Virus record (IMG/VR): IMGVR_UViG_3300036791_001056
Coordinates: 1-64,000 of that record
Strand: one strand, 5' to 3'
DNA: 64,000 nt
From: a virus
Positions 34,405 through 40,355 of this stretch are shown here, one piece after another. A model generated the notes under the pieces. The model saw only the letters and a list, made by a program, of their open reading frames with translations, made no database searches and was not told the origin of the DNA. The translations under genes and the position numbers were made by a program. Position 1 is the first letter of the stretch. The number at the start of each line of letters is the position of its first letter.

Positions 34405-34660
34405 CGATGCGGGTTAGCTGCCCGCAGAGGTGATGCCGGAATAATCCCTACGCCCAGGCTGGGGGATAACGGCAGCGCGACGGCAGGCCGAGAGGTAACT
34501 TACCGGAGGCGCGGCTAGCGACCGCAACTGACGTGGGGTAGCCCCCGAACGCGCAGGCGTCTCGACTTACCGGCAACTCTGGGACGAGACGTGCGGGAAG
34601 CCAGTCCCGCTCACCGCTTCCCCACCAGTGTTTAACTAATAAGCGGCACTGGTGGGCGAT
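34405..34660 (+). other. Structured spacer, possible ncRNA
   Basis: Contains several hairpins: GCGGG/CCCGC, CGTCTCG/CGAGACG, GCGGG/CCCGC again, and a perfect 10-bp stem at 34621-34630/34647-34656. No tRNA or gene is recognised. Confidence 0.35.
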
Positions 34661-34732
34661 GGCACTCTAGCTGAGACGGATTAGCGCATGCCTGAAGAGC
34701 TTGAGAGGCCGGCTCGATACCGGCGGGTGCCA
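34661..34732 (+). tRNA. tRNA-Phe (GAA)
   Basis: Acceptor GGCACTC/GGGTGCC, loop CTGAAGA, one T-T mismatch in the anticodon stem. T loop is CTCGATA (C54). Confidence 0.7.
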
Positions 34733-34918
34733 CGTAAGCGTGCCAAGGTTAGCTGCTGAGTTTAATCTGGCCGGGTGAGTAGCGCTCCACTCGGTAAGTC
34801 TGGTTCGTGCATGGACCAGATCGCACGCTTCCCGGGGTACGGTGTCGTCACCCTGTGAGCCGAGTACCTGCAGGTCTCGGCGAAATTCAGGCTCTGGCAC
34901 GACGCGGCCCCGGGACTT
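34733..34918 (+). other. Spacer with an 8-bp long-range stem
   Basis: AAGCGTGC pairs with GCACGCTT about 100 bases on, and TCTGGT pairs with ACCAGA inside. It could be an unclassified RNA. No T arm or ORF is seen. Confidence 0.3.
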
Positions 34919-34989
34919 GCGGATGTAGCTCAGTGGCAGAGCAGGTGCCTTCCAAGCATCCAACCGGGGTCCGATTCCCCGTATCCGCT
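34919..34989 (+). tRNA. tRNA-Gly (TCC)
   Basis: Acceptor GCGGATG/TATCCGC, loop CTTCCAA, T loop TCCGATT (C55). Confidence 0.8.
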
Positions 34990-34994
34990 CTTAC

Positions 34995-35066
34995 GCGCCG
35001 CTAGCTCAGCGGAAGAGCAGTGGACTCTTAATCCAACGGTCGGGGGTTCGATCCCCTCGCGGCGCA
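34995..35066 (+). tRNA. tRNA-Lys (CTT)
   Basis: Acceptor GCGCCGC/GCGGCGC, loop CTCTTAA, T loop TTCGATC. Confidence 0.85.
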
Positions 35067-35077
35067 CCGAATTACAT

Positions 35078-35159
35078 ACCCGAGTGGTGGAATGGCAGAC
35101 ATGGCAGGCTCAAACCCTGCTGCCCTAGTGGTGTGCGGGTTCAATTCCCGCCTCGGGTA
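35078..35159 (+). tRNA. tRNA-Leu (CAA), class II
   Basis: Acceptor ACCCGAG/CTCGGGT, loop CTCAAAC, long variable arm, T loop TTCAATT. Confidence 0.85.
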
Positions 35160-35199
35160 CTTGCCGCGATCAGACTGGGGGTCACCGATCGCAGGCGAG

Positions 35200-35226
35200 G
35201 CAGCGGCTCTCCCCCCGAGCCGCTGC
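35200..35226 (+). terminator. 10-bp perfect hairpin between tRNAs
   Basis: GCAGCGGCTC pairs with GAGCCGCTGC over a C-rich 7-nt loop. It may be a processing or termination signal. Confidence 0.45.
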
Positions 35227-35230
35227 TCTC

Positions 35231-35303
35231 TACCGGGTGGGTTGCCGGCATCCCATCATGGCTCTGAACCATGGCCACGCAGGTTCGACTCCTGCTCCGG
35301 TAG
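35231..35303 (+). tRNA. tRNA-Gln (CTG)
   Basis: Acceptor TACCGGG/TCCGGTA, loop CTCTGAA, T loop TTCGACT; the D stem is weak. Confidence 0.75.
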
Positions 35304-35366
35304 CTCTGGCGCTCACTGCTGTGACCGTCGTCTCGCTCACCTCCGATCCGCGTGGGCGCCAGTTAC

Positions 35367-35437
35367 GCCTCTTTAGCTCAGTGGCAGATCACCGCACTCG
35401 TAGCGCGGTGACCTGGGTCCGATTCCCAGTTGAGGCT
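35367..35437 (+). tRNA. tRNA-Thr (CGT)
   Basis: Loop CTCGTAG closed by an A-C mismatch. Acceptor GCCTCTT/TTGAGGC has two T-T mismatches. T loop TCCGATT (C55). Confidence 0.65.
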
Positions 35438-35450
35438 CGGGTAAACCTAT

Positions 35451-35524
35451 GTTCTCGTAGCCCAACGGCAGGAGGCACGGCGTTGAGGTCGCCGGCAGTG
35501 CGAGTTCGAATCTCGCCGGGAACA
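35451..35524 (+). tRNA. tRNA with Leu anticodon GAG but short variable loop
   Basis: Acceptor GTTCTCG/CGGGAAC, loop TTGAGGT, variable region only GCAGT, so it is class I in shape although leucine tRNAs are normally class II. Confidence 0.7.
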
Positions 35525-35751
35525 CGTAGACCTTTCGCCAGCTCACAGAGCTGTTATTAGGCGCGACAAACCAGCAGCTAGGTGGCAGTTGCTGCTGACA
35601 AATCGTGCGCTGCTGTCACCAGAAAGCGGAAGCTCACATGACTGGCCGGGAAGCTGGCTGCGCAGTAAGCGGTGAGCCTGTGTCAGGGAGCCAGCGCGCA
35701 TGCTCTGGGTTGAGTATGCACCACCCGTGTGATCTCCCGCTCACACGCTCC

Positions 35752-35820
35752 GCCCCTGGGTCCGGCGACCGTCGTCCCCCTGTAAGGGAAGATCGCTCGG
35801 CTCGACACCGAGCGGGGGCT
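35752..35820 (+). tRNA. tRNA-Thr (TGT), divergent
   Basis: Acceptor GCCCCTG/CGGGGGC, 4-bp D stem GGTC/GACC with a 4-nt loop, anticodon loop CCTGTAA with C33, T loop CTCGACA (C54). A shifted reading would give GTA (Tyr), but a regular tRNA-Tyr exists at 40457. Confidence 0.55.
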
Positions 35821-35971
35821 CACAGCGTACGGCAAGCTTAATAAGAGCGAGATCAGGCATTGTACGGCTAAACGCGTCTCGTGCGACGTACGGTTACGTT
35901 CACAGCAATCGTCGCTAAAAAATTAAACTAGCCACAGCGGGATTCGCCGCCGTACGCTCATACTTTACTGC
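35821..35971 (+). other. Spacer, nothing recognised
   Basis: About 150 bases, more AT-rich towards the end (CTAAAAAATTAAACTAG). No tRNA, ORF or clear hairpin. A tmRNA was considered and not supported. Confidence 0.3.
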
Positions 35972-36043
35972 TCCCGGGTCGTCTAAGGGCAGGATGCGGC
36001 GCTTTGAACGCCGAAGATGCGGGTTCGAGTCCAGCCCCGGGAA
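35972..36043 (+). tRNA. tRNA-Gln (TTG)
   Basis: Acceptor TCCCGGG/CCCGGGA, loop CTTTGAA, one mismatch in the T stem. Confidence 0.8.
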
Positions 36044-36213
36044 CGCAAGTGTGGTACGCTGGCACGGTGCCTCGCCGCGGGAATACCACAGAGCGTCACC
36101 GGCAGCGCCGGAATCACCGGCCGATGAAGTCGGGTAAGCACGGCAGCGGGCACGACAGCAAGCTGCGGCTGCGCAAGCGCGAGCTCAACCAGCACATTCG
36201 GCCCCGTAATCAC

Positions 36214-36285
36214 GCCTCTTTAGCTCAGTGGCAGCGCACCGCCATGGTAAGGCGGAGGTCGTGGGTCCGATTCCCACTCGGGGCT
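36214..36285 (+). tRNA. tRNA-Thr (GGT)
   Basis: Loop ATGGTAA; acceptor GCCTCTT/TCGGGGC with two mismatches at its base, as in tRNA-Thr(CGT). T loop TCCGATT (C55). Confidence 0.75.
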
Positions 36286-36320
36286 CAAAGGCTGGACATT
36301 GAACTCCAGCCACCCCTCCC

Positions 36321-36393
36321 GCGGTTATAGCTCAGCAGGCAGAGCGCCACCTTCCCAAGGTGGATGTCGCCGGTTCGATCCCGGTTAGCCGCT
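36321..36393 (+). tRNA. tRNA-Gly (CCC)
   Basis: Acceptor GCGGTTA/TAGCCGC, loop TTCCCAA, T loop TTCGATC. A Y-RNA-like element begins 4 nt after its end. Confidence 0.8.
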
Positions 36394-36397
36394 CGAT

Positions 36398-36529
36398 GGC
36401 GAGTCGAAGACTTACCGGTTATCCCGAGCCAAAATTTCGGGAGTAGCTCAGTGGTAGAGCGCCGCCGCAAGGCGGAGGACGTGGGTTCGAACCCCACCTC
36501 TAACGCCGGTGATCATCATCACATTCGCC
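36398..36529 (+). ncRNA. Y RNA with unpermuted tRNA-like body (within tRNA array)
   Basis: Terminal stem GGCGA (36398-36402) / TCGCC (36525-36529). The 5' loop strand is GTCGAA (36403-36408) and the 3' loop strand ATCATCACAT (36515-36524), identical to that of the Y RNA at 41257. The second stem is TTACCGG/CCGGTGA with GGTTATC after it. Inside lie a hairpin CCCGA/TCGGG, TA, a D arm GCTC-AGTGGTA-GAGC, an arm CCGCC capped by GCAA where the anticodon arm should be, and a T arm GTGGG-TTCGAAC-CCCAC. It could be misread as a defective tRNA-Cys. Confidence 0.75.
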
Positions 36530-36539
36530 TCACCCGAGT

Positions 36540-36591
36540 CACCAGCGCAGAGTGCAGATGAGGTGCGCATAGTTTCGTAGCTGCGCTGGTG
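36540..36591 (+). terminator. 11-bp perfect hairpin before tRNA-Gly(GCC)
   Basis: CACCAGCGCAG (36540-36550) pairs with CTGCGCTGGTG (36581-36591). It may be a processing signal downstream of the Y RNA. Confidence 0.4.
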
Positions 36592-36599
36592 CTCGCAGT

Positions 36600-36673
36600 G
36601 TGACTGTAGCTCAGTTGGTTAGAGCACCTGCTTGCCAAGTAGGAGGTCGCGGGTTCGAACCCCGTTAGTCACT
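36600..36673 (+). tRNA. tRNA-Gly (GCC)
   Basis: Acceptor GTGACTG/TAGTCAC, loop TTGCCAA, T loop TTCGAAC. An HNH gene starts 2 nt after its discriminator base. Confidence 0.85.
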
Positions 36674-36674
36674 C

Positions 36675-37223
36675 ATGACCAGACAGCGTGTATGGGTGGA
36701 TGAAGATTTGATCTCAGCAATATCATCATCTAGCACACTCGCTGAGGTATGTAGGAAGCTGAATCTCAAGCTAGCCGGTAGTACTTACGTAATGATGCGT
36801 AGGCACATCAAACGACTTGACGTTGACATTAGTCACTTTACTGGTCAAGCATGGATGCTTGGCCGAGTAAAAAGCGTGGAACAAGCACGATCTGATTTGC
36901 TGCCAAGAATGACGAAAAACTCCACGCCATTTGGCTATCGGCGGTTGATTGCCTCTGATTTTAAAGAAGCTAAATGTGAAGAATGTGAGCTAACTGAATG
37001 GCGTGGGCAGCCGCCACCATTGCAGCTCGATCACATCGATGGTGATCGAACGAACAATGTACTGGATAATCTGCGAATTTTGTGCGCAAACTGCCATATG
37101 CTTACAGAAACGTGGGGTTTTAAACGAAGACATGACGGCCTAGCCCAATCTGGCAGGAGGCACACGGCTCAGACCCGTGGATGTGTCGGTTCGAGTCCGA
37201 CGGTCGTCACGCAAGGAGAGTGA
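36675..37223 (+). CDS. HNH homing endonuclease, reads into a tRNA
   Basis: 182 residues as open. The HNH core LQLDHIDGDRTNNVLDNLRILCANCH is followed by ETWGF. The N-terminal 70 residues (TLAEVCRKLNLKLAGSTY) form a recognition-like helix-turn-helix. The last 30 codons overlap the downstream tRNA (37134), so the ancestral gene probably ended earlier. The region is clearly AT-richer than its surroundings. Its start directly after a tRNA end repeats the arrangement at 33961. Confidence 0.75.
   Translation: MTRQRVWVDEDLISAISSSSTLAEVCRKLNLKLAGSTYVMMRRHIKRLDVDISHFTGQAWMLGRVKSVEQARSDLLPRMTKNSTPFGYRRLIASDFKEAKCEECELTEWRGQPPPLQLDHIDGDRTNNVLDNLRILCANCHMLTETWGFKRRHDGLAQSGRRHTAQTRGCVGSSPTVVTQGE
37134..37209 (+). 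tRNA. tRNA with Leu anticodon CAG but short variable loop
   Basis: Acceptor GACGGCC/GGTCGTC, stem CACGG/CCGTG, loop CTCAGAC, variable region 5 nt, T loop TTCGAGT. Same shape and D arm as the GAG tRNA at 35451. Confidence 0.7.
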
Positions 37224-37301
37224 ACCGGACAGGCGCGCCGGTCCTCGTTGCTACCGAGTGAGCGGTCGGAAGGCCGTGGGAATCATGTTCTCCGCTCTCC
37301 G
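37215..37301 (+). tRNA. tRNA-Ser (GCT) with unusual T arm
   Basis: Class II. Acceptor GGAGAGT/GCTCTCC, discriminator G, loop TTGCTAC. T stem GGGA/TCTC with loop ATCATGT: position 54 is A and 58 is T. Confidence 0.7.
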
Positions 37302-37429
37302 CGCCCGCGCGCCGCGCTCTAAGTCGCTCTGGTCGTACTCCACCCCGTCCTCTGGAGCGTATGGTGATCATCAGTATGTGGCGTCCCCACGTTGATAAAA
37401 TCCCGCTGAGTGCGGCGCGCGAGCTTAAT

Positions 37430-37515
37430 GGAAGATGAACCTGCCAGGCGGCAGGCACCGGCTGGAACCCGCGTGGGCGTCAACTGGCGCTGGGAATCGT
37501 GCTCTCCGTCTTCCG
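37430..37515 (+). tRNA. tRNA-Ser (GGA) with unusual T arm
   Basis: Acceptor GGAAGAT/GTCTTCC, loop CTGGAAC, long variable arm, T loop ATCGTGC (A54, T58). Confidence 0.7.
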
Positions 37516-37541
37516 CGGCTTCACGGTCAGGTAATTCACAT

Positions 37542-37627
37542 GGAGAGTGAACCGCGCGGGCGCGCGGGCTCGCCTCGAAAGCGATGTGGCGTCAGTTGGC
37601 GCTGGGAATCGTGCTCTCCGCTCTCCG
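37542..37627 (+). tRNA. tRNA-Ser (CGA) with unusual T arm
   Basis: Acceptor GGAGAGT/GCTCTCC, loop CTCGAAA, long variable arm, T loop ATCGTGC (A54, T58). Confidence 0.7.
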
Positions 37628-37806
37628 CGGCCTAACCACCTTTCGCGTGAGCTCTCACCGCGAAGCTGGCGGCCTAGGGAACCTAGCTGGTCAATGGTGC
37701 GGGTGCCAGCCAGCTCGCAGGTAGGGTTTAGGCGAGCATGGTCTAACAGAGCTGAGTACAGCGAACAGAAGCAGTGCGTAGTGAAGTATAGCGCAGATCA
37801 GTCACT
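37628..37806 (+). repeat. Spacer ending in NNAGY pentamers
   Basis: The second half (about 37745-37805) is NNAGY-type. No gene is seen. Confidence 0.4.
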
Positions 37807-37892
37807 GGAGAGTGAATTGAGCGGGAGCTCGAGCTCGCCTTGAAAGCGAAGCGGCGTCGCGAGGCGCTGAGGGTCAGGACCTCCATTCTCCG
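37807..37892 (+). tRNA. tRNA-Ser (TGA) with unusual T arm
   Basis: Acceptor GGAGAGT/ATTCTCC, loop CTTGAAA, T loop GTCAGGA. It shares with the other serine tRNAs a T-C mismatch at the base of the T stem. Confidence 0.65.
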
Positions 37893-38021
37893 CTGTGCGA
37901 CGTGGTGTAGCAGATACGATCAAGAAATTAGCACGCTGGCGGCGCGAGATCCCGGGTGAGGGCATCATCACTGAGCCAGAAGGTCCGGTGGAGAATCGGG
38001 AATCTGGTCGTCAGCACTCAC

Positions 38022-38094
38022 TGCACGCGGTCATCTGGTTGGTGGATCCCGTCTGATAAGCGGGGTGTGCTGGGTTCGACTCCCAGGCGTGCAA
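38022..38094 (+). tRNA. tRNA-Ile (GAT)
   Basis: Acceptor TGCACGC/GCGTGCA, loop CTGATAA, T loop TTCGACT. The bases after the discriminator happen to read CCA. Confidence 0.8.
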
Positions 38095-38098
38095 CCAT

Positions 38099-38170
38099 GG
38101 CGAGATAGCTCAGCGGCAGAGCGCTCGGCTCATAACCGAGAGGGCGTGGGTTCGGTGCCCACTCTCGCTA
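38099..38170 (+). tRNA. tRNA with CAT anticodon (elongator Met or Ile2)
   Basis: Acceptor GGCGAGA/TCTCGCT, stem CTCGG/CCGAG, loop CTCATAA; T loop TTCGGTG has G at position 58. Confidence 0.75.
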
Positions 38171-38172
38171 CG

Positions 38173-38247
38173 CGGCCGGTAGCTCAGCCGGTTCAGAGCA
38201 GCGGACTCATAATCCGCCGGTCCTGGGTTCAAGTCCCAGCCGGCCGA
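38173..38247 (+). tRNA. tRNA with CAT anticodon (elongator Met or Ile2)
   Basis: Acceptor CGGCCGG/CCGGCCG, stem GCGGA/TCCGC, loop CTCATAA, T loop TTCAAGT. Confidence 0.8.
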
Positions 38248-38303
38248 CACAGGAGGTCAGATGCCCGGTAAACAGGTGGTCGCGCGAATACAGCAGGCGT
38301 GAC

Positions 38304-38375
38304 CGGCCCCGCTAGCGCAACGGCAGAGCGGCGGACTTTTAATCCGACAGTTCGGGGTTCGAGTCCCCGGCGGGG
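38304..38375 (+). tRNA. tRNA-Lys (TTT)
   Basis: Acceptor GCCCCGC/GCGGGGC, loop CTTTTAA, T loop TTCGAGT. Confidence 0.85.
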
Positions 38376-38585
38376 CACGCTCAGAAAGAGCTGAGCTCAG
38401 ACTAGCTGGTATCAGTGAAGCAGTGCTAATCTCAGCGCAGCGCGGCATACCTCAGCTCAGTGCGATGGAGCATAGCAGCGAAAAGCTCAGGTCCCAGCGC
38501 ACCAAAGAGCAGCTTACCGCAGCTCAGCTGACGAGAGCAAAGATTAGGAAAGCCGAGATTAGCTTAGTTGTAACCTTAGCTCAGC
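38376..38585 (+). repeat. NNAGY pentamer-repeat spacer
   Basis: About 210 bases, largely NAGYN/NNAGY units (GAGCT CAGAC TAGCT, CAGCG CAGCG). No gene. Confidence 0.55.
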
Positions 38586-38659
38586 GTGCCACTGGCGCAA
38601 TCGGACAGCGCTGCCGTCTTCTAAGCGGTTGGTTCCCGGTTCGAGTCCGGGGTGGCGCA
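38586..38659 (+). tRNA. tRNA-Arg (TCT)
   Basis: Acceptor GTGCCAC/GTGGCGC, loop CTTCTAA, T loop TTCGAGT. Confidence 0.85.
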
Positions 38660-38728
38660 CCTTGCGAAGCTAAGTGGAGTTAAGCGGTGCTTAGTCCAGC
38701 AGAGTAAAGTTAAGCGAAGTACTTATGC
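38660..38728 (+). repeat. NNAGY pentamer-repeat spacer
   Basis: A very regular run: GAAGC TAAGT GGAGT TAAGC, then more units of the same form. Confidence 0.55.
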
Positions 38729-38800
38729 GCGCTGATAGTGCAGCGGATAGCACGGCGACCTCCTAAGTCGCAGGCCCGAGTCCGAATCTCGGTTGGCGCA
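38729..38800 (+). tRNA. tRNA-Arg (CCT)
   Basis: Acceptor GCGCTGA/TTGGCGC, loop CTCCTAA, T loop TCCGAAT (C55). Confidence 0.8.
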
Positions 38801-38821
38801 CCCAGTAAGATGTGGTATAAT
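38793..38821 (+). promoter_or_regulatory. Internal tRNA promoter TTGGCG-17-TATAAT
   Basis: Perfect -10 TATAAT (38816-38821) with TGTGG before it. The -35 TTGGCG lies inside the 3' acceptor strand of tRNA-Arg(CCT). It drives the second half of the array. Confidence 0.75.
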
Positions 38822-38842
38822 TGTTAACAGTAGTCTCCGTGA

Positions 38843-38916
38843 GCTCCTATGGACAAAGCGGTTAAGTTGCCTGCCCCTCAAGCAGGAGATTCCCGGTTCG
38901 AATCCGGGTGGGAGCA
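38843..38916 (+). tRNA. tRNA-Glu (CTC), C33
   Basis: Acceptor GCTCCTA/TGGGAGC, D arm typical of Glu tRNAs, loop CCCTCAA (C at 33). Confidence 0.75.
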
Positions 38917-38988
38917 CGCGCGGTAGTGTAACGGCAACATGCCGGGCTCATAACCCGGGTGATGCGGGTTCGAGTCCCGCCTGCGCAT
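38917..38988 (+). tRNA. Initiator-like tRNA-Met (CAT)
   Basis: Acceptor CGCGCGG/CTGCGCA leaves a C1-A72 mismatch, and the anticodon stem carries three G-C pairs (CCGGG/CCCGG): both hallmarks of bacterial initiators. It starts directly after tRNA-Glu(CTC). Confidence 0.7.
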
Positions 38989-39003
38989 CGTTAGGTGATC
39001 AAC

Positions 39004-39075
39004 GGCCCCATCGTCTATGGGTTAGGATCGGCGGTTTTCACCCGCCGGAACGGAGTTCGACTCTCCGTGGGGCTG
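39004..39075 (+). tRNA. tRNA-Glu (TTC)
   Basis: Acceptor GGCCCCA/TGGGGCT, loop TTTTCAC, T loop TTCGACT, discriminator G. Confidence 0.85.
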
Positions 39076-39076
39076 C

Positions 39077-39150
39077 AGCGGAGTGGAGCAGTTCGGTAGC
39101 TCGGTGGGCTCATAATCCACAGGTCCCGGGTTCAAATCCCGGCTCTGCCA
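39077..39150 (+). tRNA. Initiator-like tRNA-Met (CAT), second copy
   Basis: The D arm (TGGAGC-AGTTCGGTA-GCTC) and GTGGG-CTCATAA-TCCAC closely follow bacterial initiators. Acceptor AGCGGAG/CTCTGCC leaves A1-C72 unpaired. Confidence 0.7.
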
Positions 39151-39196
39151 CGGGGACGGCTGGTTTCGTGTGGCCACTTGGCCAGCCGTCACTCAT

Positions 39197-39268
39197 TCCG
39201 GTCTGGCCAAACGGCAAGGCGCCGAGCTGTTAACTCGGACATTCGGGGTTCGACTCCCTGGACCGGAG
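39197..39268 (+). tRNA. tRNA-Asn (GTT)
   Basis: Acceptor TCCGGTC/GACCGGA, loop CTGTTAA, discriminator G. Confidence 0.85.
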
Positions 39269-39296
39269 CGGGTGGCCTCAGGCTGCCACCTGCCGA

Positions 39297-39368
39297 GCTG
39301 GCGTAGTGTATCGGTGTGCACGGCACCCCGTCAAGGTGCTAGGGCGAGTTCAACTCTCGTCGTCAGCG
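39297..39368 (+). tRNA. tRNA-Asp (GTC), C33
   Basis: Acceptor GCTGGCG/CGTCAGC, loop CCGTCAA (C33), discriminator G. Confidence 0.75.
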
Positions 39369-39414
39369 CGATGCGCGGCAGCCGTGCCTGCATACCGTTG
39401 TCGCGCATCATTTT

Positions 39415-39486
39415 GCTCGAGTGGCTCAGCGGAAGAGCACCGCCCCGACACGGCGGAGGTCGCTGGTTCGATCCCAGCTTCGGGCA
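39415..39486 (+). tRNA. tRNA-Val (GAC), C33
   Basis: Acceptor GCTCGAG/TTCGGGC, stem CCGCC/GGCGG, loop CCGACAC (C33). Confidence 0.75.
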
Positions 39487-39612
39487 CGCAGTTGTGCAGA
39501 GGGATTCTAGACAACTCCAGCGTGGTGCAAGTGCATACCCGGAGCAGCCAGCCGCAAGTCCACGCGCTCAGCCATCACGGGTGGGAGAGGTTGAGACCGC
39601 ACAATTGCCACG

Positions 39613-39684
39613 GTTCCCATGGTGAAACGGATATCATACCGGGCTACGAACCCGGAGGCCTCAGTTCGATTCTGGGTGGGAACA
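39613..39684 (+). tRNA. tRNA-Arg (ACG)
   Basis: Acceptor GTTCCCA/TGGGAAC, loop CTACGAA, T loop TTCGATT. It should read CGT/CGC/CGA after A34 deamination. Confidence 0.85.
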
Positions 39685-39685
39685 C

Positions 39686-39819
39686 GCTGCGGTGGTGTAA
39701 AGGGATCCAAGTGGGCGCCCGCCTGGTCCTATTCCGGCGGCCGGCATTCGCGAGGCCGGCGCAGGTGATGCATGCTGGCCATTAAGCCAGGAGTGGAGGT
39801 TCAAGTCCTCCCTGCAGCC
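39686..39819 (+). tRNA. tRNA-like gene with about 60-nt insertion in the D arm
   Basis: Acceptor GCTGCGG/CTGCAGC and T arm GGAGG-TTCAAGT-CCTCC are normal. Between D loop AAAGGGAT and D-stem partner ATGC lies a GC-rich insert with GCCGGC hairpins. The anticodon loop is ambiguous (CATTAA, 6 nt, or CCATTAAG, 8 nt), so no amino acid is assigned. Confidence 0.5.
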
Positions 39820-40083
39820 CACTGTTTTCTAGGAATAGAGAAATAGAGATGATAAGGCTATTTCTAATAATAGTCATCTGTAGCTATCGACTAATTCCAG
39901 TCCGTATTCGCAGGATCTGGTCGTTTGGGTGTTCGACAAGTTATCAGGGTCTGGTTGCAGTCCGGTCGACGCCTACAGCAGCAGCAGCTATCACAGAGTT
40001 CAGGAAGTTTGCCAGTCTTAGGCATGAAGGTGGCGGGGTTCCCAGCTTTGAGTGGGGAAAGTAATCCCGTTCCCTGCATCATA
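39820..40083 (+). other. AT-rich insert and spacer
   Basis: The first 90 bases are strikingly AT-rich with an 8-bp hairpin AGAAATAG/CTATTTCT; the remainder is unremarkable. It may be an inserted segment. GTTCGACAAGTTATC here recalls Y RNA but no partner strand is found. Confidence 0.35.
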
Positions 40084-40193
40084 CCGTTGGTAGTGTAAAG
40101 GTAACACGCTCGAGTTCACGCTGCTGCCAGTTACCGGTTACCTGGCAGTAAGCGGGCTCCACAGAGATGACGGTTCAAGTCCGTTCCAGCGGT
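40084..40193 (+). tRNA. tRNA-like gene with about 40-nt insertion in the anticodon arm
   Basis: Acceptor CCGTTGG/CCAGCGG, D arm GTGT-AAAGGTA-ACAC and T arm GACGG-TTCAAGT-CCGTT are regular. The anticodon region holds an extra hairpin CTGCCAG/CTGGCAG with loop TTACCGGTTAC. TAC (Val) may be the anticodon but this is a guess. Confidence 0.5.
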
Positions 40194-40198
40194 ACCAA

Positions 40199-40270
40199 GC
40201 GTGGTTAGCTCAGCGGAAGAGCAGCTGGTCCACACCCAGCAGGCCGGGGGTTCGAGCCCCTCACTACGCA
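40199..40270 (+). tRNA. tRNA-Val (CAC), C33
   Basis: Acceptor GCGTGGT/ACTACGC, stem GCTGG/CCAGC, loop TCCACAC (C33). Confidence 0.75.
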
Positions 40271-40272
40271 CC

Positions 40273-40345
40273 GGGTCGTGATCCAAGTGGTTGAGGAAGC
40301 TGCCTGTGACGCAGTTATTAGCGGGTTCGAATCCCGCACGACCCT
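40273..40345 (+). tRNA. tRNA-His (GTG)
   Basis: Acceptor GGGTCGT/ACGACCC, stem GCTGC/GCAGT, loop CTGTGAC, T loop TTCGAAT. Confidence 0.8.
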
Positions 40346-40355
40346 CGGGGCTCGA

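Noticed and set aside
34560-34600. TCTCGACTTACCGG as a Ro site
   Set aside because: These bases are better explained by a perfect CGTCTCG/CGAGACG hairpin, with no CAT strand.
35821-35971. A tmRNA in the array
   Set aside because: No tRNA-Ala-like half or tag frame with an Ala-rich end could be assembled here or in the other spacers.
36067-36330. Small basic ORF (GTG 36067) between tRNAs
   Set aside because: It runs straight through tRNA-Thr(GGT) and into tRNA-Gly(CCC), with a poor ribosome site, so it is probably a chance frame.
39930-40000. GTTCGACAAGTTATC near 39933 as a Y RNA
   Set aside because: The 5' half recalls the motif but no matching terminal stem or CAT-ending 3' strand was found within 200 bases.
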